Of a stretch of 41,622 bases of DNA, positions 33,394-41,622 are shown piece after piece. The stretch covers positions 1 to 41,622 of the forward strand of contig WJIS01000276.1 in NCBI GenBank assembly GCA_014730165.1, given 5' to 3'. The translations under genes and the position numbers were made by a program. The DNA is from Promethearchaeota archaeon. Its GTDB lineage: Archaea; Asgardarchaeota; Lokiarchaeia; Sigyniarchaeales; SOKP01. Position 1 is the stretch's first letter; each line of letters starts with the position of its first letter. Under the pieces are notes generated by a model. That model worked only from the letters and a program-made list of their open reading frames with translations. It ran no database searches and was not told the origin of the DNA.

Positions 33394-34770
33394 ATGAATG
33401 AGAAAAGAAATGGAAATTTAGATGTGAGGAATTTCAATAGCTATGAACGAAATTTATCTGCTTTTGAACGAATGCATTTAAAGCAACCTAATGCAAATGT
33501 TGTCATGGTAGCTCAGATCAAGGGGATAATTCGAAAAGAAAAATTTCAGAGTACTATAAACGACTTGGTAATGAAACATCCATTAATTAAAGTAAAAGTA
33601 AGATTCGATGAGCAATGCAGGGCGAAATTCGTAGCATCAGGAGTAGAATCTCCATATATTGAAGAGTTTCCAAGAAAAGATGATAATCTCTGGAAAATTC
33701 AAGTCAAGAAGGAAATTAGCAAGAAATTTAATATACTAGATGGACCCTTAATACGATTCACATTACTTATCGGAAAAGATCTTACGGATCTAATAATCAC
33801 ATCGCACCATTCCATTTGCGATGGTTTATCAATTGTTTATTTAATTAGAGATATCTTAGAATTAGTAAGTGCCCCTCATGAATCTGTTAAAAATCGTTTA
33901 AATCCACCCGAATTAAATGAGGACTCAATTCCAATTTCTGTTTCAGGTGGAATTCTAAAGCGTTTTATGATGAACCTTATCAATAAGAAATGGGAAAAGG
34001 AAAAAAATCAGCTTAATAAGGTGGATTTTGATAAACTCCATGAGCAATTTTGGACTAATCATAACAATAATATTCATATGTTCAAGTTAGATTCAGAATC
34101 TTGCTCTAAGCTGATCTTTAAGTCACAAGAAAATCGTGTTTCTGTTTCGAGTGTTCTAATTACATTAATTCTGAAAGCTCATAGTTCTATGGGATTAGAA
34201 CTAAGAGGAAATCACGAGTCTATCGTTTCGGTTGATTTTAGAGATTATGTGAAACCTCCTGCAAAAGAATCATTCGGAAAGTATGCATCTGCGATACGTC
34301 CAGAATTAGAGTATGATAAATCACTTAGTTTTTGGAAAAATGCTAAAAAAATAAACGAAACTATTTACAATTCATTGGATTTAAAGAATATATTTCAATC
34401 TTTTCAATTGAATAATTTCAATCCGACTCTGATCGATGCCTTCTGGTACACTAAATTTGGTCAAATTTCCAGTAAATTCGTAGAAAAATTCTTAAAAAAA
34501 ATGCATTTGAATGAAATTTATCATAGCTTTATTTTAACTAATCTCGGAAAAATACAAATTAGAAAACATTATGGGAATTATACCTTAAATACTGTTCATG
34601 GACCGTATGTTTTCAGCGATACAATTGAGAAATATATTGGTGTAATAACTTTAGATGAGGAGATGTTCATTAGTATTAGTTATGGAGAGAATATCATCTC
34701 AACGTCGAAAATCATTGAATTAAAAAGGCATTTTCTTGAACATCTAAAGGAGATCCTGTACAGTGATTGA
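33394..34770 (+). CDS. Stand-alone condensation-domain acyltransferase (PapA/NRPS-C-like)
   Basis: The 458-residue protein has the active-site motif ITSHHSICDGLSIVYLI at about residues 135-151, the HHxxxDG signature of nonribosomal peptide condensation domains and of PapA/alcohol acetyltransferase-like enzymes. The N-terminal half (NLSAFERMHL and HPLIKVKVRF) and the structural VSVDFRDYVKPP region in the second half fit the family's two-lobed fold. It joins an acyl group to an alcohol or amine. No adenylation or carrier domain is encoded nearby, so the donor may be acyl-CoA or lipid. Expressed from the palindrome-controlled promoter. Confidence 0.82.
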   Translation: MNEKRNGNLDVRNFNSYERNLSAFERMHLKQPNANVVMVAQIKGIIRKEKFQSTINDLVMKHPLIKVKVRFDEQCRAKFVASGVESPYIEEFPRKDDNLWKIQVKKEISKKFNILDGPLIRFTLLIGKDLTDLIITSHHSICDGLSIVYLIRDILELVSAPHESVKNRLNPPELNEDSIPISVSGGILKRFMMNLINKKWEKEKNQLNKVDFDKLHEQFWTNHNNNIHMFKLDSESCSKLIFKSQENRVSVSSVLITLILKAHSSMGLELRGNHESIVSVDFRDYVKPPAKESFGKYASAIRPELEYDKSLSFWKNAKKINETIYNSLDLKNIFQSFQLNNFNPTLIDAFWYTKFGQISSKFVEKFLKKMHLNEIYHSFILTNLGKIQIRKHYGNYTLNTVHGPYVFSDTIEKYIGVITLDEEMFISISYGENIISTSKIIELKRHFLEHLKEILYSD

Positions 34771-34815
34771 AGCCAAAGTGGAGATTTATACTTTAGAGTT
34801 CTCATTAGTATAATT

Positions 34816-34832
34816 CAACTTGGTAGAAGTTG
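34816..34832. repeat. Short inverted repeat CAACTT-GGTAG-AAGTTG
   Basis: A 6-bp perfect inverted repeat with a 5-base spacer lies about 75 bp before the HTH gene. It is flanked by TATAA-like sequence on both sides. It could be an operator for the small HTH protein or a weak transcript-end hairpin for the acyltransferase gene. Chance occurrence cannot be excluded. Confidence 0.3.
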
Positions 34833-34906
34833 TATAAGATCGGTTAGTATTAAAAAGAAAAATTGGTTTTATCAGAAAGAAATAAAAAAGAGATGAGATA
34901 TGAAAA

Positions 34907-35227
34907 ATGGATCTAAAAGAAAAAATATTAGAAAAATCAAAATTAAATGATTCTGAATTGGAGGAATTCTATAGAAGGAGTGAGAAGATTCAAGGTCATT
35001 CTCTTGCCTTTCGGACCATGATGAACTCAACCAGGAGGGAACTATTAGAATTTATTGGAGAGGAGATAAAAACTAATAAGGAAATTTATGAAAATTTTGA
35101 CATGGATGAAACGCAAATCAAATATCATCTCTCAATGCTAGAACAAGCATTATATATCATTGAAACTCCTATAGGTTGGAAAGCGACTCCAAGTGGGATT
35201 GGGTTCATTTTGAATACAAAATTATGA
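34907..35227 (+). CDS. Small winged-helix (ArsR-like) regulator
   Basis: A 106-residue protein with an N-terminal helix followed by a winged-helix domain at about residues 38-100: NSTRRELLEFIGEEIKTNKE, YENFDMDETQIKYHLSMLEQ and IETPIGWKATPSGIGF. The pattern of strong hydrophobic helices plus QIKYHLSMLEQ as recognition helix matches archaeal ArsR/HTH_20-type regulators. No metal-binding cysteines are present, so it is not a classical metal sensor. It starts at ATG 34907 and is followed 24 bp later by the TPP enzyme gene, so it probably regulates, or is co-expressed with, that gene. Confidence 0.72.
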   Translation: MDLKEKILEKSKLNDSELEEFYRRSEKIQGHSLAFRTMMNSTRRELLEFIGEEIKTNKEIYENFDMDETQIKYHLSMLEQALYIIETPIGWKATPSGIGFILNTKL

Positions 35228-35251
35228 TTATCACGAGGTAGATAAAATTAA

Positions 35252-36997
35252 ATGTCAATTTTGGAGAAAAATGGAGGAGATCTTCTCATTGAAAGTCTGT
35301 ATGCCCTAAATATCGATCTAAAATACATATTTGGAATAACGGGTTCTGAAATACTTAGAATCTATGATGCTTTGTATCGAAATGGAAAAGACTTTGGAAT
35401 ACGATCAATCATGGTTCGACATGAACAAGGAGGTGGACATGCTGCGGATAGCTTTGCTCGAGTATCTGGTGGTTTAGGGGTATGTTTGGGTACCGTTGGA
35501 CCAGGTGTTACTCATATGGTTCCTGCAGTAGCAACAGCTTATGCAGATTCTATCCCTTTGCTTGTGCTAGGTGCTCAAGTTGGAAAAATGTTTGATGGGA
35601 TGGGGATGATCCAATCTTCTATTGATCAGATAGCTTTAATGAAGCCTATTACAAAAATGCAACTTTCAGTAGAATATCCGGAAGAGATTCCAAAAGTTGT
35701 AAAAAAAGCTGCTGAAACAGCTCTGGAGGGAAGGAAAGGGCCTGTGTTCATAGAATTTAGAGAGACTGCTTTGGTCAGAACGATTAAACAAAAAGATTTT
35801 TCCTTTCCTAATAATATAAAAATTGAACTCGATAAATATCGTATCAAAGGTAATAAAGAAGATATCAAAGCTGCCATCAATCTATTGAAATCGTCCCAGA
35901 AACCCATGATAATTGCGGGGGGAGGTGCAACGGCTTCCAAAGCTTCTGAACAAATACAAATCCTTTCGGAAAGTTATAAGATTCCCGTAGCTACGACAAT
36001 AAATGGAATTGGATTAATGTCAAGAAAAAATACAACATTTTTAGGATCCTATCTTACTGCAAGCCCGTATCGTAAAGCTATTGCTGAAGCGGACCTGGTA
36101 TTATCTATCGGTTGTAAATGGGATTATACAGTATTTTATGGGTGTGCTCCTTTATGGAATCAAAAGCAAAACATAATTCAAGTGGATATTGATCCTAAAG
36201 AAATTGGAAAAAATCGTAATGTCCAAGTTGGCATTTTAGGGGACTGCAAGACCGTACTTGGTCAACTAATCTCGAGTATGAATAAGGAAATATTTCCATC
36301 TCACATTGTACGGTGGCATGAATGGAATAATTATCTTCAGAACTACCATGGAGTTGATAAAAAAGCTATTAATGAAATCTTAAACTCAAAAGAGGATTTA
36401 ATGAAACCCCAAGAACTCGTCTTAAGAGTTTATGATTTTTTTCCGGAAAATACTATTTATACTATTGATGGAGGAGATATCATGGTTTATAGTCTAACTT
36501 ACGCAAATTATAGAAATCGTACCCCTCGCAGCATTATATTCCCTACTGCAATGGGACATTTGGGTGTCGGTATTCCCTATGCTATTGGAGCAAGATTGGC
36601 AAAACCGAATAATCCAGTAGTTTGTATTACAGGAGATGGAAGCACGCTATTTAATATTCAAGAACTAGAGACAGCGGTTAGGCTTGAATTACCAATAATC
36701 TGCGTTATAAGCAATAATAATTGTTGGGGAATGATTAAGGGGAACCAAAAGCAATTTTTAGAGAAGAGATATATTGATGTTGATTTACCACCAACCAATT
36801 ATGCTAAAATAGCAGAGAGTTTCGGATGTTATACAGAAAATGTTAATAATAGACAGGAATTACTACAAGCACTTGAAAATTCATTCCAAAGTTCAATTCC
36901 TTCAGTGATTGATGTAAAGACTGCTTTTGAACCTTCGCCTACGATCGCCATGATTAATATGTTCAAGAAAAGTAGAGGTCTTTATGGTTCAATCTAA
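35252..36997 (+). CDS. Thiamine-pyrophosphate enzyme, acetolactate synthase large-subunit-like
   Basis: A three-domain TPP enzyme of 581 residues. The catalytic Glu is in MVRHEQGGGHAADSFARVSG (about residues 51-70), and TVGPGVTHMVPAVATAYADS completes the PYR domain. The central domain has KPMIIAGGGATASKA. The PP domain carries the TPP-binding motif CITGDGSTLFNIQELETA, followed by VISNNNCWG, with the usual spacing from GDG to NN. Relatives make acetolactate or decarboxylate oxalyl-CoA, benzoylformate or pyruvate. No small regulatory subunit or other branched-chain genes are adjacent, so a catabolic or side-product role is as likely as IlvB. Preceded by CGAGGTAG, a usable ribosome site. Confidence 0.87.
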   Translation: MSILEKNGGDLLIESLYALNIDLKYIFGITGSEILRIYDALYRNGKDFGIRSIMVRHEQGGGHAADSFARVSGGLGVCLGTVGPGVTHMVPAVATAYADSIPLLVLGAQVGKMFDGMGMIQSSIDQIALMKPITKMQLSVEYPEEIPKVVKKAAETALEGRKGPVFIEFRETALVRTIKQKDFSFPNNIKIELDKYRIKGNKEDIKAAINLLKSSQKPMIIAGGGATASKASEQIQILSESYKIPVATTINGIGLMSRKNTTFLGSYLTASPYRKAIAEADLVLSIGCKWDYTVFYGCAPLWNQKQNIIQVDIDPKEIGKNRNVQVGILGDCKTVLGQLISSMNKEIFPSHIVRWHEWNNYLQNYHGVDKKAINEILNSKEDLMKPQELVLRVYDFFPENTIYTIDGGDIMVYSLTYANYRNRTPRSIIFPTAMGHLGVGIPYAIGARLAKPNNPVVCITGDGSTLFNIQELETAVRLELPIICVISNNNCWGMIKGNQKQFLEKRYIDVDLPPTNYAKIAESFGCYTENVNNRQELLQALENSFQSSIPSVIDVKTAFEPSPTIAMINMFKKSRGLYGSI

Positions 36998-37228
36998 TTT
37001 ATTATATTTCTAATTCTGAGATTAAGTGATGGCATTAGCAGTATTTTAAATTTCTAATTTTTTTTATATTTAAAAGCTAGATTAACAATCACCCAAGATA
37101 AATTAAGCTAGACTAATTCATATTCTATCTTATTCCGAAAGGAATCTTCTCGACAAGTATGATTAGGAGAAATTTAATAAATTTGTAAAGTTGGAATTAA
37201 TATCAATAAAAAATTGGAAATGGGAGTA

Positions 37229-39136
37229 TCATCTCTGAACAACAAATGTATGATGAGATGTGAGAGAATCGATCTGCTCTATAGGATCTATACTCAACCT
37301 CCATCCATAAAAATTCACTGTAATATTTGATTTGAAGATATCAACTACCACAAATCCAGATTTTTCGTAACTTGGAAGATCCTCCTCTACAATTAAGTCA
37401 ACGGGAGGTGCCGCCTCTATACCTCTAAGTCCCCCGGAGGGATAGCTTCCTCCATTCGCACCCAAGGAGCCAACTAAAACAGAGGGTACTGGATTGTCAG
37501 TAAAATTCAGATCTCCACTTTCTTTTATAAAACCAGCTGTTTGAGTATGCATATCACCACATAAGAAGAGGTCAGTGGCATTTTCCATATTATATGAGTA
37601 ATTAAGTATTCTATTATGCTGTTTAAACCATCCTTCTTGCCACGCATATTTCTCTATATCTGTGGTTAATGCAGGTTGTCCATTTATTTTGGTTTTTACA
37701 TCTGGATACCAAGATAACCATTTACCCGCACTCCATCCATAACTGATTGGAGATATATTTATGATATAGTCTGTATCTTCAGATTCCATTCGGTTCTTTA
37801 ACCATTGCTCTGCTTTATCAGGAATGAAACTAGCATTAACAGCTGAAACATTTAGATAGTCACCGGTCACATATCTTCGCACATCATATAATAAACCTTC
37901 TACAAGGTTTCCATATCTCAATGTTCCGAAACATTCTGAGGTATTTTCAAAATTATTAGGCAAGTTCGTATCAGGGAGATCAATCGGGCGGTTGGAATCC
38001 GGTAAAAATTCAGGTAAGTACATTTTCTGAGCAGTTCTACCGAGTTCCATCAAAAAATCTTCTGGCGGAAAAGAAATTCCTTTTTCAGAAAATGGGCTAT
38101 TCCAAACCAAAAGCATTTCCAAACCTAAAGAATCCTCTGCATTTGCCTCATCATTCGCAAAATAATCATGATCATCTAAAATGAAATAGGTGGGAGTAGA
38201 CCTTAATGCGCTTCCATATAGATATGATATTTGACAATCAACCGCCTTTTTTAACACACCTTCATTTGGAGTTCCCAAAACTCCTATTGAGGGGTCAAAT
38301 CTGCCATTAAATTGAATGGCTCGTCTAGATTGTCCTAAATTTTGTGGTGTTTTTCCATATTTGATATCATAATATATCTGATCTCCGGTCCCGATAACTG
38401 CATCAGGTTGGAATTCCATAGCTTTATTTATGAGTTTTTGCCTTAGAGCCAAGGGCATTTGACCCATACCATACCAATTTCGACATGCATCATGCCCTCC
38501 CGATCCTGTAAATACAACGAGCCTTAAATGTTCTGTATCTGCTTCAGGATTCGGGAAAGTCTTTAGCGGCCAAGGATCACATAAAGAATCATCTATATTA
38601 TCTAATAATTGCATTACATATGAAGTGTTAGAAGATAATCCTTGCACATCAAACCCCCAGAAATAACCGCGAGTATCCATCATAGTACCGTTAATTAAAG
38701 TTCCACTAACATTCAACCGGGGATTTTGGACAGGAGTTTTAAAAGATGTTTTTATCAGAAATCTATCATGTGAAGCAGCGGGTAAAATGTGAACCACGGA
38801 GCCATGGTTCCAATTTGGATCTGGATGATTTGGACTTAAATATATGGGAATATATGGTACATAAAAATAAAAAGCGAACAATGAAAAAAGAATTGAAAAA
38901 CCATACAAACGAGCTAAATTCTTAAACTTTTTTTTTAGAAAGAATGAGAAAATCAAGAATACTGGAACTGATATTTGCAGTGCCATTATAATCATAAGTG
39001 GAGGAGTAAATTGCTCAAGAGTTTTCGAAACATCATAATCAATGACCAAGGGTAATAATAAAGCAAGAGTGGCAACCAGTATTATTAAAAAAGCTAAAGC
39101 AATTATAGTTTTTTTACTCGATCTTTTTTTTAGCAT
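37229..39136 (-). CDS. Membrane-anchored PhoD-like metallophosphatase
   Basis: Three hydrophobic helices at the N-terminus (about residues 9-30, 45-66 and 75-98) anchor a large outer domain. The catalytic part has the PhoD/alkaline phosphatase D motifs: RLVVFTGSGGHDACRNWYGM, PDAVIGTGDQIYYD, TYFILDDHDYFANDEAN and LFLCGDMHTQTAG, which supply metal-binding Asp, His and Asn. A beta-sandwich-like region (residues about 110-195) precedes it, as in PhoD. It should hydrolyse phosphate mono- or diesters outside the cell. Many Asn-X-Ser/Thr sites support an extracellular location. The three-helix anchor replaces the usual Tat signal. Monocistronic. Confidence 0.83.
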   Translation of the reverse strand: MLKKRSSKKTIIALAFLIILVATLALLLPLVIDYDVSKTLEQFTPPLMIIMALQISVPVFLIFSFFLKKKFKNLARLYGFSILFSLFAFYFYVPYIPIYLSPNHPDPNWNHGSVVHILPAASHDRFLIKTSFKTPVQNPRLNVSGTLINGTMMDTRGYFWGFDVQGLSSNTSYVMQLLDNIDDSLCDPWPLKTFPNPEADTEHLRLVVFTGSGGHDACRNWYGMGQMPLALRQKLINKAMEFQPDAVIGTGDQIYYDIKYGKTPQNLGQSRRAIQFNGRFDPSIGVLGTPNEGVLKKAVDCQISYLYGSALRSTPTYFILDDHDYFANDEANAEDSLGLEMLLVWNSPFSEKGISFPPEDFLMELGRTAQKMYLPEFLPDSNRPIDLPDTNLPNNFENTSECFGTLRYGNLVEGLLYDVRRYVTGDYLNVSAVNASFIPDKAEQWLKNRMESEDTDYIINISPISYGWSAGKWLSWYPDVKTKINGQPALTTDIEKYAWQEGWFKQHNRILNYSYNMENATDLFLCGDMHTQTAGFIKESGDLNFTDNPVPSVLVGSLGANGGSYPSGGLRGIEAAPPVDLIVEEDLPSYEKSGFVVVDIFKSNITVNFYGWRLSIDPIEQIDSLTSHHTFVVQR

Positions 39137-39381
39137 ATTAAAATCATTTTTGTTGAAGAAATATATAAAATTTTGTGTATCACTAATAAAGGACCAAGCT
39201 AAATATAATAATTTTATTAGAAAGTGAAATACAATCTCAGATGTTCACAATTCTAAACAATTGATTATTAGATATTTGAGATCGTATAATTAAATTGATA
39301 TAATAGTCTAGAAATAAGAAATTAGGGACTTTCCAAAAGGAGAGTACTCATTTTATCTTTCTAGTAAGATTTCTTCTGATA

Positions 39382-39603
39382 TCAGCGCTGCTCTGTTTGA
39401 TTTCTATATTTATCCCAAAATAGATAAATCGGTGTTATAATAAAAATTAAAATTATTAAGAGTATAACCAAATAAACATAAACGGTTACATCAACAATAG
39501 CAGTTGCCAAAATCATAGGATAAACCAGTATCAAGAATATAACAGCAATTAATCCACTAAATGTGCTTAAGTAAGTATAAACTCTAAGTTTTCCCAATTC
39601 CAT
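39382..39603 (-). CDS. Small two-helix membrane protein
   Basis: A 73-residue protein with two clear transmembrane helices (TFSGLIAVIFLILVYPMILA, then VYVYLVILLIILIFIITPIY) and a charged C-terminus DKYRNQTEQR. I recognise no family. It has an ATG start and its own intergenic spaces of more than 200 bp on both sides. The strong hydrophobic pattern makes a chance frame unlikely, but a role cannot be suggested. Confidence 0.55.
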   Translation of the reverse strand: MELGKLRVYTYLSTFSGLIAVIFLILVYPMILATAIVDVTVYVYLVILLIILIFIITPIYLFWDKYRNQTEQR

Positions 39604-39827
39604 TTTAATATAACCTTTTTCCTCTCTAAATAGATCTGATATCTAGCCTTAATTATAATTTGGGTAATCTAATATTTAAAATAAAAGAATGTAAGATAAA
39701 ATAAATATTTCAATCATGTATGATTCGTGTTTTGCAGATGCTTATGATAAAGGTTAAATTTGAATATTAAATTATAGTCCTAAACATAATTATAAAAAAT
39801 TAATTATAGAACGTAAGAGATATTGAT

Positions 39828-40658
39828 TTGAGCTCAACAGAAAGTATCGTATTTGGAATAGTGATTGGAGTTTTAGCGTATAGTATTCAAAATATAGGAA
39901 AAGGAATTCAAAAATACGCAATTGAAGGACTAAAAAAAGATAAAAAAATAAAAAGTAAAAGTTCCGGAATATGGATTCTCGGAACTATCCTAACTTCATT
40001 ATACTTATTTATTCAGTGGTTAGCATTATTATTTGCTCCTATAAATGCAATTGCTCCCTTGGAGTCTGTAGGCTTAATCGTCTTCATATTATTTTCATAC
40101 TTTGTACTAAAAGAAGGAATCTCTAAGTTAGAAATAGTAGGTATCATTTTCATACTTATTGGAATAGTTCTAGTTACTTTTTTTAATATCAATCCGAGTA
40201 CATTAAATAGTGTGGATATTAATTTGGTAAATTTAATTATTTTTATCATTCCATTACTGATTGCGGAAATAATAGGAATATTACTGTCGCGATCTAAAGG
40301 TTATAGAGGAGCAGGATTTATTTTGGGAATAACGGGAGGAACTTTAATGGCTTTACAAACGGTTTCTAAAAGAATTACTGCGGTACCCGATGTAAACCTA
40401 ACAATTTTATTTAGCATTCTTACAATGGTGTTTGCGATTGGGTCTCTACTTAGCACACAACTTGCATTTGCTAAATCTAAAGCAAATAGAGTTGTTCCAT
40501 TTTTTATTCCAACGAGTATATTACTAGCAATTGTTACTGGTTATTTTGCTCTGAGTGAAGTAATTAATCTCTTCCAAATAGGAGGGATACTTTTGGTTTT
40601 AATTGGAGTTGGACTATTATCAGGATTTAGGGATGAATCAGAAAGAGAATCTAGCTAA
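39828..40658 (+). CDS. DMT/EamA-superfamily integral membrane protein
   Basis: A 276-residue protein with about nine or ten transmembrane helices. The start IVIGVLAYSIQNIGKGIQKY parallels the WGATNNIGMVLEKY region of the transporter at 30980, and LESVGLIVFILFSYFVLKEG is the matching second pair. The N- and C-halves appear as an internal duplication, as in other DMT proteins (NIPA/EamA type). Substrate unknown. TTG at 39828 is the first start, as no in-frame ATG precedes the first helix. Its TAA stop directly abuts the stop of the convergent STAS-like gene. Confidence 0.78.
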   Translation: MSSTESIVFGIVIGVLAYSIQNIGKGIQKYAIEGLKKDKKIKSKSSGIWILGTILTSLYLFIQWLALLFAPINAIAPLESVGLIVFILFSYFVLKEGISKLEIVGIIFILIGIVLVTFFNINPSTLNSVDINLVNLIIFIIPLLIAEIIGILLSRSKGYRGAGFILGITGGTLMALQTVSKRITAVPDVNLTILFSILTMVFAIGSLLSTQLAFAKSKANRVVPFFIPTSILLAIVTGYFALSEVINLFQIGGILLVLIGVGLLSGFRDESERESS

Positions 40659-41042
40659 TCAATCCCTTTTTATTACAATATCTGAAATCCCCAACCATTC
40701 TTTTGCCTCATCTAAATTAGAAACTATTTTTCTTTTATCAGATTTTGCAAGCTTTAATACATATTTAGCTTCCTCAGTTAATGGAGGATTATTTGAAATT
40801 AAAAATGCAGAGCGTTCTACTTTTTTTCCTGTTTCTTTTAATAAATCCAATATTATGTCAATCGAATCGATTTTTATAAGAATTTCATCAAGTAGATCAA
40901 TAATAATGGAAAAAGTATCAAGATCTTCAATCAGTTTTAGAAATTCTTCTGCAAATTTAGTCGCTACGGAAGGAGGAAAACTTCCTATCACTTTAAGATA
41001 AAATTTGTTTTTTCCAATATTTTCAATCTTATACATTTGCAT
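40659..41042 (-). CDS. SpoIIAA/STAS-like small protein
   Basis: The 127-residue protein has the alternating strand-helix pattern of the SpoIIAA-like/STAS fold: KFYLKVIGSFPPSVATKFAE, then TFSIIIDLLDEIL, SAFLISNNPPLTEEAKYVL and finally NLDEAKEWLG. The ending EA.EWL is typical of SpoIIAA-like proteins. In this group the phosphorylated Ser of true anti-anti-sigma factors is usually absent, and I see no DS/DT site here, so a lipid-binding or scaffold role is as likely. ATG 41042 is preferred over TTG 41048. Its stop codon abuts that of the DMT gene. Confidence 0.6.
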   Translation of the reverse strand: MQMYKIENIGKNKFYLKVIGSFPPSVATKFAEEFLKLIEDLDTFSIIIDLLDEILIKIDSIDIILDLLKETGKKVERSAFLISNNPPLTEEAKYVLKLAKSDKRKIVSNLDEAKEWLGISDIVIKRD

Positions 41043-41137
41043 CCTCAAATTAGTTTATTGTATAATTATAGTAGATGAACGATTTAAAAAATATATTCAA
41101 TATTAAATAACCCTAATTAAATCAATGGACTTATCAG

Positions 41138-41622
41138 TTAAAATCCTAATATATGCAAAAGTATTCCAGAAAAAATAAATAGTATATATCCAGTACCATA
41201 TATCAAAATAATCTTGATTCTTATGGATTTATTTTTTACAAACATTCTTAAAGTTAATATGATAAGTGGATAAAGATACATTTGTTGATGAATTGGAGTA
41301 AAAATATTTCTAAAAATTGCATTTAAAATAGAATGGTTAAGAAAGGCTTCCACTTTTATAAATTCAGCACTATTTAACACTTTATAAGCATATTGACTAA
41401 TTTGATTTGGAAAAATAAATAATTGTATATTTAGTATCAATATCCAACTCAATAAACTACTGATGAATATACCCTTATGCTTTGATTTTAGAAGAAGAAG
41501 GAGAGCAAATGGGAAGAATAAAGGTTTATACAAAGCAAATCCAGTTAAGATTCCGCTAATTAATGTGAATATAGATGATTTATTGAAGATTTTCTTTTTC
41601 AATCCTTGATTAGCTAGTTCCA
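41138..41622 (-). CDS. C-terminal part of a multi-span membrane protein, possibly GT-C glycosyltransferase (5' end outside window)
   Basis: The track starts at TTG 41602, but the frame stays open to the window edge (ELANQG before it), so the gene very likely extends beyond 41622. At least five transmembrane helices are visible. GILTGFALYKPLFFPFALLL and LNHSILNAIFRNIF recall the GxxxGxxxxxKP and NQSxxxxxxR patterns of DUF2029/GT87-type polyprenol-linked mannosyltransferases. If so, it would add sugars to lipids or surface glycans. The identification is tentative because only the C-terminal part is present. Confidence 0.5.
   Translation of the reverse strand, partial: ELANQGLKKKIFNKSSIFTLISGILTGFALYKPLFFPFALLLLLKSKHKGIFISSLLSWILILNIQLFIFPNQISQYAYKVLNSAEFIKVEAFLNHSILNAIFRNIFTPIHQQMYLYPLIILTLRMFVKNKSIRIKIILIYGTGYILFIFSGILLHILGF

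Noticed and set aside
35626-35940. 104-residue minus-strand ORF
   Set aside because: Fully inside the TPP-enzyme gene on the opposite strand, without independent support.
40603-41001. 132-residue plus-strand ORF
   Set aside because: It overlaps the end of the DMT gene and almost all of the STAS-like gene on the other strand; its translation is Ser/Asn-rich without a family pattern, while the minus-strand frame has one.
1-41622. CRISPR arrays, tRNA, rRNA and prophage genes
   Set aside because: I looked for regularly spaced repeats, the tRNA T-loop pattern and GC-rich RNA islands by eye; only the hairpins at 90-140 stood out and they fit the transposon end.

Overview
The window is about 41.6 kb of very AT-rich DNA with densely packed genes on both strands. 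It most likely comes from an archaeon, probably of the Asgard (Lokiarchaeia-like) group. Support: a GPN-loop GTPase; TrmB-, Lrp- and MarR-type regulators; TATA-box promoters; DsrE- and Mth938-type small proteins; a giant secreted protein ending in a PGF-like CTERM anchor; and a protein whose N-terminal half resembles the GIFT domain of eukaryotic IFT52. There is no rRNA, tRNA, CRISPR array or phage. The lineage is inferred from gene content, not from a marker gene.

Layout. 1-150: right end of an IS200/IS605-type element (probable tnpB tail plus omega-RNA-like hairpins). 303-3468: sulfotransferase, SAM methyltransferase, M24 peptidase. 3571-5455: a small unknown protein and a PEP-synthase-like enzyme split into two genes, with no acceptor domain. 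5566-7643: an unknown protein paired with a CrtC/AttH-like lipocalin protein. 7741-9759: gamma-glutamyltransferase-family enzyme and an Mth938-domain protein. 9989-13045: a 1018-residue surface protein. 13511-19101: a redox block with two Fe-S proteins, an OYE-family reductase, a fumarate-reductase-like flavoprotein and an SDR. 19248-20349: a methyltransferase gene broken by frameshift(s), absent from the ORF track. 20455-25053: TrmB regulator, FGGY sugar kinase, Lrp regulator and nucleoside hydrolase, which together look like pentose/nucleoside salvage. 25223-26548: homocitrate/isopropylmalate-synthase-family enzyme. 26556-27959: IFT52/GIFT-like protein with an acidic linker and coiled coil. 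28077-30445: nucleotidyl-transferase, GPN GTPase and a deoxyribosyltransferase-like protein in one operon. 30608-31900: DsrE protein and a DMT/NIPA-like transporter. 31980-32638: a VapBC-type pair whose toxin has an in-frame stop codon. 32783-36997: MarR regulator, a perfect palindromic operator, a condensation-domain acyltransferase, an HTH protein and an acetolactate-synthase-like TPP enzyme. 37229-41602: membrane-anchored PhoD-like phosphatase, small membrane protein, second DMT protein, SpoIIAA/STAS-like protein and the tail of a membrane glycosyltransferase-like protein.

The parts most likely to repay follow-up are the IFT52-like protein, the split PEP-synthase module, the unknown-plus-lipocalin pair, the MarR/palindrome/condensation-protein switch, and three genes (methyltransferase, Lrp regulator, VapC) whose frames are interrupted or start irregularly. 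Two of those three involve A/T runs, so sequencing error must be excluded before they are read as biology.
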